From Sphingomonas sp. (GTDB lineage: Bacteria > Pseudomonadota > Alphaproteobacteria > Sphingomonadales > Sphingomonadaceae): DNA of 64,000 nucleotides. Below the pieces are notes generated by a model that was not told the origin of the DNA, made no database searches, and worked only from the letters and a program-made list of their open reading frames with translations. Position 1 is the stretch's first letter; every line of letters starts with the position of its first letter. Location of the stretch: the NCBI GenBank assembly GCA_003248865.1, contig QFPK01000005.1:1-64000 (forward strand), in the 5' to 3' direction. The position numbers and the translations under genes were made by a program. This document shows positions 26,220 to 35,112 of the stretch, piece by piece.

Positions 26220-27101
26220 ATGTCCACCACTTTCACACTCGACACCGCCACCTCCCGCGCGCACCCCGTGCCGGAACCCGTCCGTCGCCTCACCGTGCCC
26301 GCCATCCAGGGCCGCAAGAAGGATGGCGTCACGGCGGAACCCGTGGTGATGCTCACCGCCTACACCGCGCGCATGGCGCAACTGCTCGATCCGCATTGCG
26401 ACATGCTCCTCGTGGGGGACAGCCTGGGTCAGGTGATATACGGGCTCGACACCACGGTGCGCGTCAGCCTGGAGATGATGATCGCCCATGGCGCCGCAGT
26501 GGTGCGCGGCAGTTACCGTAGCGTGGTAGTTGTGGACCTGCCCTTCGGCACTTACGAGGCCTCGCCGGAACAGGCCTTTGCCACCTCGGCGCGCGTGCTG
26601 CGCGAAACAGGCGCGGCGGCGGTGAAGATGGAGGGCGGCGAAGTACTGGCGCCCACCGTCGAATTTCTGGTGAAGCGCGGCATCCCGGTGGTGGGCCATG
26701 TCGGCCTCACGCCGCAGGCGGTGAACGCGCTGGGCGGCTATGGCGCGCGCGGGCGCAGCGCCGCCGAAGCCGCCAAGATTCAGGCCGATGCCAGCGCCAT
26801 CGCAGATGCGGGCGCCTTCGCGCTGGTGGTGGAGGGCGTGGTGGAACCGGTGGCACGCGCCATCACCAAGGCTGTCAAATGCCCCACCATCGGCATCGGC
26901 GCCTCGCCCGACTGCGACGGGCAGGTGCTGGTCGTGGACGATATGCTGGGCATGTTCGAACGCGTGCCCCGCTTCGTGCGCCGCTTCGACAATCTCGCGG
27001 AGCGGGTGTCCACGGCTGCCGCAACCTATGCCGAAGCCGTGCGGGCGCGCAGCTTTCCGGGCGAAGCAGAGCTTTATCTTCCCAAGCCGGCGAAGGCCTG
27101 A
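26220..27101 (+). CDS. panB: 3-methyl-2-oxobutanoate hydroxymethyltransferase
   Basis: PanB makes ketopantoate from 2-oxoisovalerate and methylene-tetrahydrofolate, the first committed step of pantothenate and CoA synthesis in the cytoplasm. The 293-residue sequence shows the TIM-barrel signatures VMLTAYTARMAQLLD, the metal-binding MLLVGDSLG with DSLGQVIYG, VKMEGGE, and GHVGLTPQAVN, all in the expected order, plus the C-terminal VLVVDDMLG region. The start at 26220 gives a 25-35 residue lead before the core, as in other alphaproteobacteria. panC is not in the window. Confidence 0.93.
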   Translation: MSTTFTLDTATSRAHPVPEPVRRLTVPAIQGRKKDGVTAEPVVMLTAYTARMAQLLDPHCDMLLVGDSLGQVIYGLDTTVRVSLEMMIAHGAAVVRGSYRSVVVVDLPFGTYEASPEQAFATSARVLRETGAAAVKMEGGEVLAPTVEFLVKRGIPVVGHVGLTPQAVNALGGYGARGRSAAEAAKIQADASAIADAGAFALVVEGVVEPVARAITKAVKCPTIGIGASPDCDGQVLVVDDMLGMFERVPRFVRRFDNLAERVSTAAATYAEAVRARSFPGEAELYLPKPAKA

Positions 27102-27274
27102 CGCCGTCCGTTCATCAGCGGGCAAAGCTTGTGGCCCGATAGCAGGCTGTCGTCCTTGGCCAGGCATCCGCCCGGGGGGAGGGGGGCTTTCGGTTTGCCG
27201 AACCACTCTCTAAAGGACGGGCGACGTCGATGATGCCGGCACTCCCGGCGCAGACATTTTTCAGGGAATGAGAT
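27102..27274. other. Intergenic region between panB and the YfgM-like gene
   Basis: This 173-bp stretch holds a G-run around 27176-27186 followed by a small palindrome, TTTCGGTTTGCCGAAC, and no credible frame. It probably holds the promoter of the downstream YfgM-like/bamB/der operon, but I see no clear -10/-35 pair. Confidence 0.35.
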
Positions 27275-28066
27275 TTGGCCACCACACCGCCCAGCAAACC
27301 CTCGGACCCGAGGGATCAGGCCTTCCTCCGCGAAGTCGATGAAGCCTATCGTCAAGACGAAATGAAGAAGTTCGCGTCCACCTGGGGGCGCTGGATCCTG
27401 CTTGCCGTGGTGGTGGCGCTGGTGGCGTTGGGTGGTTGGTTCTGGTGGAAAGCCGATCAGACGCGCCGTGTCGAGGCGATCTCGGAACAGTTCAGCGGCG
27501 CGTTGGCCAAGGCTGAAAGTGGCGGTTCGACAGAGGCATTGGCGGAGCTGGAGTCGGTTACCCAGTCCTCCAGCAGCGGTTATCGCGCGCTGGCGAACAT
27601 GGCCAAGGCGGGCATCGCGCTGCAGGGCGGAGACGAAACGAAGGCGATCGCAGATCTGAAGCAGGTGGCCGAAGACGGCCGTGCCGCGCAGGCTTTTCGC
27701 GACGCTGCCACGATGAAGCAACTCCGGCTTGAGTTCGACAAGCTGCAACCGGCCGACGTGCTGAAGCGCACGGAGCCTTATCTAGCTGGCGACAGCCCCT
27801 GGTTCCCGATCGCCGGTGAAATGGCCGCGCTCGCCCACCTGAAGGCCGGCGCGCCCGACAAGGCCGGCCCCTTGTTCTACCGCATTGCCGCAGACGATCG
27901 TTCGCCCCAGTCGCTGCGTGCTCGCGCCGAGCAGATGGCGGCAGCGCTGGGACAGGACGTGACCAAGATCGAGGATGAACGCAAGCGCAAGGCGGAAACC
28001 GAGGCCAGGGCGACCGAAGCCGGGGCGACAGGCACAGCAACACCTCAGGAGACAGCAGCCAAATGA
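27275..28066 (+). CDS. YfgM-like membrane-anchored tetratricopeptide protein
   Basis: The 263-residue protein has a cytoplasmic N-terminus (RDQAFLREVDEAYRQDEM), one transmembrane helix at about 38-57, and a periplasmic TPR-like helical domain. Charged repeats end the C-terminus. This matches the YfgM/ancillary SecYEG translocon subunit family, and the gene directly precedes bamB, the conserved arrangement in proteobacteria. The start is a TTG at 27275, with AGGGA about 10 bp upstream; no ATG in frame fits. The gene overlaps bamB (ATGA). Confidence 0.82.
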   Translation: MATTPPSKPSDPRDQAFLREVDEAYRQDEMKKFASTWGRWILLAVVVALVALGGWFWWKADQTRRVEAISEQFSGALAKAESGGSTEALAELESVTQSSSSGYRALANMAKAGIALQGGDETKAIADLKQVAEDGRAAQAFRDAATMKQLRLEFDKLQPADVLKRTEPYLAGDSPWFPIAGEMAALAHLKAGAPDKAGPLFYRIAADDRSPQSLRARAEQMAAALGQDVTKIEDERKRKAETEARATEAGATGTATPQETAAK

Positions 28067-29406
28067 TGCGGGTGTCGGGATATAAGGCAGCGGCTCTGCT
28101 GGGGATGGTGTCGGTGGCGCTGGTCGCGCTGCCCGGCTGCGGCGCGTTCAAGCCGAAGGGCAAGAAACCCGCCACCATGGGCGAACGCGTTTCCGTGCTC
28201 GATTTCGAGCGTCAGGTGGAGGCCGAAGCCGAGTTGCAGGGCGTGGACGTCATCCTGCCGGCGGCGCATGTGAATGCAGACTGGACTCAGCCCGCCGGCA
28301 ACGCATCGGGCAATCTCGGTCACGTTGTACTAAGCGATAATCCGCAGCGGCTATGGTCTGCGAAGATCGGCAAGGGGTCCAGCTCAACGGCGAAGCTGAA
28401 CGCCACGCCGGTCATCGCTGAGAACCGGCTGTTCACAATCGACACCACGGGTCTGGTCTCTGCCTTCGATGCCTCCACCGGTCGGGCGCTGTGGCGCCAC
28501 GCCATCGTCGTGAAGGGCGAAGGCACCAATCCGGCGTTCGGCGGCGGCGTCAGTGCCATGGGCGGCCGCGTCTTCGCGACCACCGGCTTCGGGCTTGTGG
28601 TGGCGCTGGATGCCGCCACCGGCACCCAGGCCTGGCAGGTGAAACTGCCCACCCCGCTGCGCGCGGCGCCCGCCGTCGACAGCGGCCGGGTGTTCGTGAC
28701 CAGCCAGGACGGCCAGCTCACCGCGCTCAGCGCTGACACCGGCGAGCAATTGTGGGAAGCGACCGCCACGGTCGAACCCGCCGCCATCCTCGGGCCGGGC
28801 TCGCCCTCCATCGCGCTCGACACCGTCGTCGCCGGCTTCCCCTCGGGCGAACTGTTCGCGCTGCGCGTCGAAAACGGCCGCACCGCCTGGCAGGATCAGC
28901 TCTCCCGCACCGGCCGCACCACCGCGCTCGGCGCCCTCTCCGGCATTGCCAGCTCGCCCGTGATCGATCGTGGGCGGGTGTTCGCCATCGGCCATGGCGG
29001 CCGCATGGTGGCGCTGGAACTGGCCACCGGCCAGCGCGTCTGGGAACGGGAATTCGCCGGCGTCAACACGCCCTGGCCCGCCGGGGACTGGGTGTTCGCC
29101 GTCACCGTGGAAGCCCAGCTGGTGGCCGTCAGCCGCACCGACGGCAAGATCCGCTGGGTGTCCGATATGGGGCGCTGGAAGAATGCCAAGTCCAAGAAGG
29201 GCGCGGTCGAATGGTACGGCCCCATTCTGGCCGGCAACCATCTGATCCTGCTCTCCTCGCTCGGCCAGATGGCGTTCGTCTCACCGCTGAACGGTCAAAT
29301 CCAGTCCAGCCGCAAGCTGGGCAATGACGCCTATCTGCCGCCCGTCGTCGCCAACAACATCCTCTACGTGCTCACTGACGATGGCACGGTCACGGCCTAT
29401 CGCTGA
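28063..29406 (+). CDS. bamB: Outer-membrane assembly lipoprotein BamB
   Basis: BamB is the beta-propeller lipoprotein of the BAM complex that inserts outer-membrane proteins. The 447-residue sequence begins with a signal peptide and lipobox LPGC (Cys26), then shows PQQ-like propeller blades with recurring LWxx and ALDAATGTQAWQV or ALELATGQRVWE motifs, and ends in VLTDDGTVTAYR, the last blade strand. It sits between the YfgM-like gene and der, the standard yfgM-bamB-der order. Confidence 0.92.
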   Translation: MMRVSGYKAAALLGMVSVALVALPGCGAFKPKGKKPATMGERVSVLDFERQVEAEAELQGVDVILPAAHVNADWTQPAGNASGNLGHVVLSDNPQRLWSAKIGKGSSSTAKLNATPVIAENRLFTIDTTGLVSAFDASTGRALWRHAIVVKGEGTNPAFGGGVSAMGGRVFATTGFGLVVALDAATGTQAWQVKLPTPLRAAPAVDSGRVFVTSQDGQLTALSADTGEQLWEATATVEPAAILGPGSPSIALDTVVAGFPSGELFALRVENGRTAWQDQLSRTGRTTALGALSGIASSPVIDRGRVFAIGHGGRMVALELATGQRVWEREFAGVNTPWPAGDWVFAVTVEAQLVAVSRTDGKIRWVSDMGRWKNAKSKKGAVEWYGPILAGNHLILLSSLGQMAFVSPLNGQIQSSRKLGNDAYLPPVVANNILYVLTDDGTVTAYR

Positions 29407-29410
29407 CGCG

Positions 29411-30769
29411 ATGGCCGGCAAGCGCCTCCCACGTGTCGTCATCCTGGGGCGACCCAATGTCGGCAAGTCCACGCTGTTCAACCGGCTGGTGGGCAAGAAG
29501 CTGGCGCTGGTCGATGACCAGCCCGGAGTCACGCGCGATCGGCGCGAGGGCACCGCACGCCTGCTCGATCTCGAATTCACCGTGATCGACACCGCCGGCC
29601 TCGAGGAAGCGGAAGCCGGCAGCCTGTCGGACCGGATGCGGGCGCAATCCCGCGCCGCTCTCGAAGGCGCCACGGCAGCCCTGTTCGTGATCGACGCCCG
29701 CACCGGCCTCACCGAAGCCGATCGCCACTTCGCCCGCTGGCTCAGGCAGGAAGCCGGGCTTCCCATCATCCCGGTCGCGAACAAGGCAGAAGGCCGCGCC
29801 GCCGAATCGGGCCTGATGGAGGCGTTCGAGCTGGGGCTTGGCGATCCGGTGCCGCTCTCCGCCGAACATGGCGAAGGCCTCGCCGACCTGTTCGAAGCCC
29901 TCGCCCCGCTCCTCCCTGAAGCCGGCGACGAGGACGAGACCGAGGAAGAGCCCGACGCGGATTCGCCGCTGAAGCTCGCCATCGTCGGCCGCCCGAACGC
30001 GGGAAAATCCACCCTCATCAACAAGCTGCTGGGCCAGAACCGCCTGCTCACAGGGCCGGAAGCCGGCATCACCCGCGATTCCATCGCCATCCCCTGGGAA
30101 TGGCAGGGGCGGCAGGTTCACCTGATCGACACCGCCGGGATGCGCCGCAAGGCCAAGGTGGTCGACAAGCTGGAAAAGCTCGCCGTCGCCGATGGCCGCC
30201 ACGCCGTCGATTTCGCAGAAGTGGTGGTGCTACTGTTGGACGCCACGCTGGGGCTGGAGGCGCAGGACCTGCGCATCGCCGACATGGTGCTGCAGGAAGG
30301 CCGCGCCCTCATCGTCGCCATCAACAAATGGGATTCCGCAGAGGACCAGAGCCGCCTGTTCAACGGCATCAAGAAGGCGCTGGAAGACGGCCTCGCCCAG
30401 GTGAGGGGCGTCCCCGTCCTCACCGTCTCCGCGCTCACCGGCAAGGGGCTGGACGTGCTGATGGACGTCGCCTTCGAAACCCGCGAGCGCTGGAGCCGCC
30501 GGGTGCCGACCGCCGCTCTCAACCGCTGGTTCGAAGCCGCGCAGGATCGCAACCCGCCGCCCGCGCCGGGCGGCCGCCGCATCAAGATGCGCTACATCAC
30601 GCAGGCGCGCAGCCGCCCGCCCACCTTCATCGTGTTCGGCACAAGGCTGGATGAGCTGCCCGACAGCTACAATCGCTATCTGGTGAACAGCCTGCGCGAC
30701 GATCTGGATCTGAAGGGCCTGCCGATCCGGATCAACATGCGATCGAGCCGCAACCCCTTCGATACCTGA
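29411..30769 (+). CDS. der: Ribosome-associated GTPase Der (EngA)
   Basis: Der is an essential double-GTPase acting in 50S ribosome assembly. The 452-residue protein has two G domains: G1 GRPNVGKS at about 13-20 and GRPNAGKS at about 192-199, with DTAGLEE and DTAGMRR switch II motifs and NKAE and NKWD specificity motifs. A C-terminal KH-like domain ends in RINMRSSRNPF. The ATG at 29411, 4 bp after bamB, was chosen; upstream in-frame starts inside bamB would add unconserved residues. Confidence 0.94.
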   Translation: MAGKRLPRVVILGRPNVGKSTLFNRLVGKKLALVDDQPGVTRDRREGTARLLDLEFTVIDTAGLEEAEAGSLSDRMRAQSRAALEGATAALFVIDARTGLTEADRHFARWLRQEAGLPIIPVANKAEGRAAESGLMEAFELGLGDPVPLSAEHGEGLADLFEALAPLLPEAGDEDETEEEPDADSPLKLAIVGRPNAGKSTLINKLLGQNRLLTGPEAGITRDSIAIPWEWQGRQVHLIDTAGMRRKAKVVDKLEKLAVADGRHAVDFAEVVVLLLDATLGLEAQDLRIADMVLQEGRALIVAINKWDSAEDQSRLFNGIKKALEDGLAQVRGVPVLTVSALTGKGLDVLMDVAFETRERWSRRVPTAALNRWFEAAQDRNPPPAPGGRRIKMRYITQARSRPPTFIVFGTRLDELPDSYNRYLVNSLRDDLDLKGLPIRINMRSSRNPFDT

Positions 30770-30774
30770 GGCCG

Positions 30775-32265
30775 ATGCAGCGGGGGGACCAGCTTCTGAA
30801 ACAGGGCGCAGGCAGCGCCCCGGCGCTGGCCGATCGCGACCGGCGGCTGACCTATGCCGAACTGGATGCGCAGGTGTCCGCCGTCGCCGGCGCGCTGGCA
30901 GCCCGCCTGCCCGAAGGCGAGCGCGTCGCCGTCTGGCTGCCGAAGAGTCTGGAGTGCGTGGTCCTGCTGTTCGCCATCATGCGCGCCGGGCTGGTGATGG
31001 TGCCGGTGAACCCGGTGCTGCGCGGCCAGCAGGTTCGCCACATCCTCGCCGATTCCGGCGCCCGGATTCTCATCACCCACCGCGCCCGCGCCGCAGGCCT
31101 CGCCGATCCGCCATGCCCGCTGCTGCTGCTCGAAGCCGACTGGGCCGCGCTGGCCGCCGCCCCGCCGCTCACCGGACGGGGGCAGGGCGGTGATGCGCTG
31201 GCGGCCCTACTCTACACCTCCGGCTCCACCGGCGCGCCGAAGGGCGTGATGGTCACGCACGCCAATCTGCTGGTCGGCGCCCGCAGCGTCGCCTCCTATC
31301 TCGGCACCGCCGCTGACGATGTGCTGCTCTCGGTGCTGCCGCTCAGCTTCGATTTCGGCTTCTCCCAGCTCAGCACCGCCTTTCACGCGGGCGCCTCCGT
31401 CGCGCTGCTGGATTATCTCACCCCGCGCGATGTGGTGCAGGCCTGCACCCGCCACGGTGTCACCCAGCTCGCCGCCGTGCCGCCGCTCTGGGTGCAGCTC
31501 GCCGCGCTGGAGTGGCCGCCCCAGACCGTGGCGACCATGCGCACCCTCTCCAACAGCGGCGGCCGGCTGCCGGTGCCCACCGTCCGGGCCCTGCGCGCGC
31601 TGTTCCCCGCCGCCCGCCTCCACCTGATGTACGGCCTCACGGAAGCCTTCCGCTCCACCACCCTCCCGCCCGACCTCGCAGACAGCCACCCCGACAGCAT
31701 CGGCCGCGCCATTCCGGATGCGGAGATTCTCGTCGTCCGCCCCGATGGTCGGGTAACTGACGATGGCGAGCCCGGCGAACTGGTACATGCCGGCCCGCTG
31801 GTCACGCTGGGCTATTGGCAAGACCCGGAGCGAACGGCCATTCGCTTCAAGCCCGCACCGCCCGCGTCGCGCTTCGGCGGCATGGCGGTCTGGTCGGGCG
31901 ACACGGTGGTGCGCGATACAGAGGGCCTCCTCACCTTCGTCGGCCGCGCGGACGAGACCATCAAGACCATGGGCACCCGCGTCTCCCCGACCGAGATCGA
32001 GGAACTGGCCTACCAGAGCGGCGCGGTCGCGCAGGTGGTGGCACTGGGGCTGGCGGACGAGGTGGCGGGCCAGCGCATCCGCCTGATCGCCGCCCCTGTC
32101 GCCGGGCTGTCGCCAGCGGAGGCGGAATCCCGGCTGGTGGCGCATTTCAAGCGGGAGGCGCCGCATTATATGCAGCCCGCTGGGCTCGTCTGGCTCGATG
32201 CGCTGCCGGTCTCCGCCAACGGCAAGCTCGACCGCAGCGCCATCCGCAAGCACTATGGCGCATGA
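30775..32265 (+). CDS. Acyl-CoA ligase (AMP-forming), exosortase A system-associated type
   Basis: This 496-residue adenylate-forming ligase has P-loop YTSGSTGAPKGVMVTH at about 145-160, the YGLTEAFRS motif near 285, a hinge near GRADETIKTMGTR, and the C-terminal catalytic Lys in SANGKLDR. Overall sequence style and the directly following PLP-dependent decarboxylase match the ligase/decarboxylase pair known from exosortase A/PEP-CTERM loci. The pair overlaps by 4 bp. The acyl or amino acid it activates is unknown, and no exosortase gene is in the window. It follows der by 5 bp, so it may share that operon's transcript. Confidence 0.83.
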   Translation: MQRGDQLLKQGAGSAPALADRDRRLTYAELDAQVSAVAGALAARLPEGERVAVWLPKSLECVVLLFAIMRAGLVMVPVNPVLRGQQVRHILADSGARILITHRARAAGLADPPCPLLLLEADWAALAAAPPLTGRGQGGDALAALLYTSGSTGAPKGVMVTHANLLVGARSVASYLGTAADDVLLSVLPLSFDFGFSQLSTAFHAGASVALLDYLTPRDVVQACTRHGVTQLAAVPPLWVQLAALEWPPQTVATMRTLSNSGGRLPVPTVRALRALFPAARLHLMYGLTEAFRSTTLPPDLADSHPDSIGRAIPDAEILVVRPDGRVTDDGEPGELVHAGPLVTLGYWQDPERTAIRFKPAPPASRFGGMAVWSGDTVVRDTEGLLTFVGRADETIKTMGTRVSPTEIEELAYQSGAVAQVVALGLADEVAGQRIRLIAAPVAGLSPAEAESRLVAHFKREAPHYMQPAGLVWLDALPVSANGKLDRSAIRKHYGA

Positions 32266-33482
32266 GTGACCGCATGCCGCAGGGCTTCGGCCGCGACGGG
32301 GCAGGGCGGCTGCTGGTGGCGGGCCGCACAGCCGATGACTGGGCGGCGGAAGCCGGGGACACACCGCTGTTCCTCTATGACCGCGCGCTGCTGACGGCCC
32401 GCACGCAGGCGTTCCGCGCCGCCATGCCCGCCGAACTGGGGCTGCATTATGCCGTGAAGGCCAACCCGCTCCCCGCGCTGCTCGCCCATATGAGGCGTCA
32501 TGTGGACGGCTTCGATGTGGCGTCGGCGGGCGAAATGGCGAAGGCGCTGGCAGCCGGCATGGCCGCCGATCATGTCAGCTTCGCAGGCCCCGGCAAGCGC
32601 GACCGCGAACTGGAGGCCGCCGTCACGGCGGGCGTCACGCTCAATGTGGAATCGGCCGGCGAACTGGAGCGGCTGGCCGCCATCGCCACCCGTCTCGGCC
32701 GCCCGGCCCGGGTGGCGCTGCGCGTGAATCCGCCCTTCGCGCTGAAGGGCTCCGGCATGAAGATGGGCGGCGCCGCCAGCCCGTTCGGCGTGGATGCGGC
32801 CCAGGCCGCTCCGCTGCTCAGGCGGATGGGCGAAGCGCCTTTCGTCTTTCAGGGCCTGCACCTGTTCGCGGGTTCGCAGAATCTGTCGGTTGAGGCGATC
32901 CTGCAATCGCAACGCCAGTCGGTCGCGCTTGCAGCCGACCTGCTGGCCGAGGCCGGGCTCACCGCCCCGCTCGTCAACCTCGGCGGCGGCCTCGGCGTCC
33001 CCTATTTCCCCGGCGACACGGAACTGGACCTCGCCGCGCTGGGCGAAGGCCTGCGCGACATCCTGTCGGCCCGCCTACCCGCGCTTACCGCCAGCCGCTT
33101 CGCACTCGAACTCGGCCGCTGGCTGGTGGCGGAAGCGGGCGTCTATCTGTGCCGCGTGATCGACCGCAAGCAATCCGGCGGCGAAACCTTCCTCGTCACG
33201 GACGGCGGCCTGCACCACCAGCTCGCCGCCACCGGCAATTTCGGCACGGTGATCCGGCGCAACTATCCCGTCGTGAACGCCAGCCGAAATGACACCCCCC
33301 GCGAAACCGCCGCCGTCGTCGGCTGCCTCTGCACCCCGCTCGACCGCCTCGCCGACAAGCAGGACCTGCCCGAAACGCAAGTGGGCGACCTGATCGCCAT
33401 CTTCATGGCCGGCGCCTATGGTCGCTCAGCCAGCCCGGAAGCCTTTCTGGGCCATCCCCCGCCGCTGGAACGGCTGGTCTGA
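32262..33482 (+). CDS. PLP-dependent decarboxylase, exosortase A system-associated type
   Basis: This 406-residue fold-III decarboxylase is related to diaminopimelate/ornithine decarboxylases. The PLP lysine is in HYAVKANPLP (about Lys65), the phosphate-binding GGGLGVPY lies near 240, and the active-site Cys is in GCLCTPLDRLAD near 357. It is coupled (ATGA) to the upstream acyl ligase. In exosortase A loci this pair is thought to supply a modified amino-acid-derived unit for exopolysaccharide or sorting; that role is family knowledge, not shown here. Two PEP-CTERM proteins lie 6-8 kb downstream. Confidence 0.84.
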   Translation: MSDRMPQGFGRDGAGRLLVAGRTADDWAAEAGDTPLFLYDRALLTARTQAFRAAMPAELGLHYAVKANPLPALLAHMRRHVDGFDVASAGEMAKALAAGMAADHVSFAGPGKRDRELEAAVTAGVTLNVESAGELERLAAIATRLGRPARVALRVNPPFALKGSGMKMGGAASPFGVDAAQAAPLLRRMGEAPFVFQGLHLFAGSQNLSVEAILQSQRQSVALAADLLAEAGLTAPLVNLGGGLGVPYFPGDTELDLAALGEGLRDILSARLPALTASRFALELGRWLVAEAGVYLCRVIDRKQSGGETFLVTDGGLHHQLAATGNFGTVIRRNYPVVNASRNDTPRETAAVVGCLCTPLDRLADKQDLPETQVGDLIAIFMAGAYGRSASPEAFLGHPPPLERLV

Positions 33483-33488
33483 ACTGCT

Positions 33489-33971
33489 TCAGCTTTCGTC
33501 GCTGGCTGCTTTTTCGCAGGCCTCCAGCGCCTCCGCGGCCATCCGATCGATAAACGGCTCACTGGAGTGCTCAGCCCAGACACGCAGGTCCGCGATCAAC
33601 GACGGATGGGCACAAAGCGCAGCGGCCTCCAGCAATGGAAAAACCGCAGTATCGCCGCGAAGCGCCTGCTGAACCAGCGGCAGGGCCAGCGCGGGGTCAC
33701 GCTTCGCCAGCCCCGAGATCGCTTCGGCACGAACCACTTCATCCTCGTCGCCCGCCGACCGCAAGAGGGCGTCGTGGACCATGAGGGTGTCGATTTCCTC
33801 CTGCGCCAGCAGAAAGGTTGCCCAATCGCGATTGTCCCGATCTGCATCAGCCATCATCACAATCAGATGTCGCAGATTTGCGTCACCCGCCTCACTCCCC
33901 GAAAGCGGCAAGGTCCCGGCTGTGATCGCCTTCAGGAAATCGGATGGGGGTTCATAGTGTCGGGCCATCAA
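33489..33971 (-). CDS. HEAT-repeat-like hypothetical protein
   Basis: The 160-residue protein has helical repeats resembling HEAT motifs (VVRAEAISGLAKRDPALALPLVQ, shown as two pieces VVRAEAISGLAK and RDPALALPLVQ). It converges with the decarboxylase gene 6 bp away. The first two codons are both ATG (33971 or 33968). No enzymatic residues are evident; a protein-binding or adaptor role is possible. Not recognised further. Confidence 0.6.
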   Translation of the reverse strand: MMARHYEPPSDFLKAITAGTLPLSGSEAGDANLRHLIVMMADADRDNRDWATFLLAQEEIDTLMVHDALLRSAGDEDEVVRAEAISGLAKRDPALALPLVQQALRGDTAVFPLLEAAALCAHPSLIADLRVWAEHSSEPFIDRMAAEALEACEKAASDES

Positions 33972-34066
33972 CGCAGCCGCTTTCAGTCATGCGGGAAGCC
34001 GGTCGGCATTGGAACTGCTTTGCCTGCCTTGGCCGGAAGTAAAATCTGTTCGGGCGGTCGTCCGCC

Positions 34067-34282
34067 TCAGCGCTCGGAAATCGCGGACTGCGCCCCGCCG
34101 CGAGCGCTTCCGGGCGGCATCAGCAGCATGGCGGTGGCGGCACCGGCGGCAACACCGAGCGTCAGCCCGATGATCCACACCAGGACCACGCCCCGAAAGC
34201 CCGATTTGGGTTTTTCCTCCATCCCGCTCAAGCCCATGGTCCGCTTCAAATAGTTAACGCGCATTCCCTCTAGCCGATGCAA
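34067..34282 (-). CDS. Small single-pass membrane protein
   Basis: This frame encodes up to 71 residues with one strong transmembrane segment (VVLVWIIGLTLGVAAGAATA) and a Ser/Gly-rich tail. Several starts are possible: the longest frame from 34282, 34264 (just behind GAGGGA) or 34237. The 68 bp upstream, between it and truA, are unusually AT-rich (about 34283-34350), suggesting its promoter. Family unknown. Confidence 0.5.
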   Translation of the reverse strand: MHRLEGMRVNYLKRTMGLSGMEEKPKSGFRGVVLVWIIGLTLGVAAGAATAMLLMPPGSARGGAQSAISER

Positions 34283-34350
34283 ATATTATGCCAACCGATC
34301 ATTTGTATAATATCAATAGGTTGAGTCAGGCGCGCGCAATATTCTGTAAA

Positions 34351-35112
34351 TTATTCCGACGGTTGCGCGTAACGGGCCTCGACAAACCACAATCCGTCCG
34401 GTGGCGCATTCAGGCGCAGCGCAGCCCGATTGCGGGCCTCCAGTGCCATTTTTACATCGGATGGGCGCCAGCGCCCTTCGCCCACAAGCACCAGCGATCC
34501 CACCATGGAGCGCACCTGATGGTGCAGGAAGGACCGCGCGGCCGCGCGTACCGTCACTGCCTCGCCCTCTGCGCTGACCTCCAGCAGGTCCAGCGTCTTC
34601 ACCGGGCTCAGCGCCTGGCAATGCACGTGGCGGAAGGTGGTGAAGTCGTGGCAACCGATCAGATGTCGGGCCGCTTCATTCATGGCGTCGATGTCGAACG
34701 GATTGGGGCGGCGCCACAACAGCCCGGCATTCCAGGTCAGCGGCGCACGGCGGCAGAGCAGCCGATATTCATAGGCCCGGCCGGTGCAGGAAAAGCGGGC
34801 ATGGAACTCCGGCCCGGCCTCTTCCGCCGCCAGCACGGCGACGGGTTCACCCGCCAGCTTCAGCCGCGCGTTCACCCCTTCCATCAGCCGGAACGGCGAC
34901 AGCGCCGATTCCAGCTCGGCATGCGCGACCATGCCGCTGGCATGCACGCCCGCGTCGGTCCGCCCGGCGGCATGCACCACCGCCTGTTCGCCTGTGATCT
35001 CCGCCAGCGCGGTCTCCACCGCCTGCTGCACCGAAGGCCCGTGCGGCTGGCGCTGCCAGCCCATATAGGGCCGGCCGTCCCATTCCAGCGTGAAGCGGAC
35101 TCGCCGGGTCAA
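34351..35112 (-). CDS. truA: tRNA pseudouridine(38-40) synthase TruA
   Basis: TruA isomerises uridines 38-40 in tRNA anticodon arms. The 253-residue sequence has the catalytic aspartate Asp53 in GRTDAGVHASG, preceded by the GRPYMGWQRQP opening, and C-terminal FLHHQVRSMVGSLVLVG. The start is a TTG at 35112, overlapping the stop of fmt (TTGA), so translation is coupled. The next in-frame ATG, inside the conserved opening, would remove it. The fmt-truA pair is a common neighbour arrangement in alphaproteobacteria, often with def. Confidence 0.93.
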   Translation of the reverse strand: MTRRVRFTLEWDGRPYMGWQRQPHGPSVQQAVETALAEITGEQAVVHAAGRTDAGVHASGMVAHAELESALSPFRLMEGVNARLKLAGEPVAVLAAEEAGPEFHARFSCTGRAYEYRLLCRRAPLTWNAGLLWRRPNPFDIDAMNEAARHLIGCHDFTTFRHVHCQALSPVKTLDLLEVSAEGEAVTVRAAARSFLHHQVRSMVGSLVLVGEGRWRPSDVKMALEARNRAALRLNAPPDGLWFVEARYAQPSE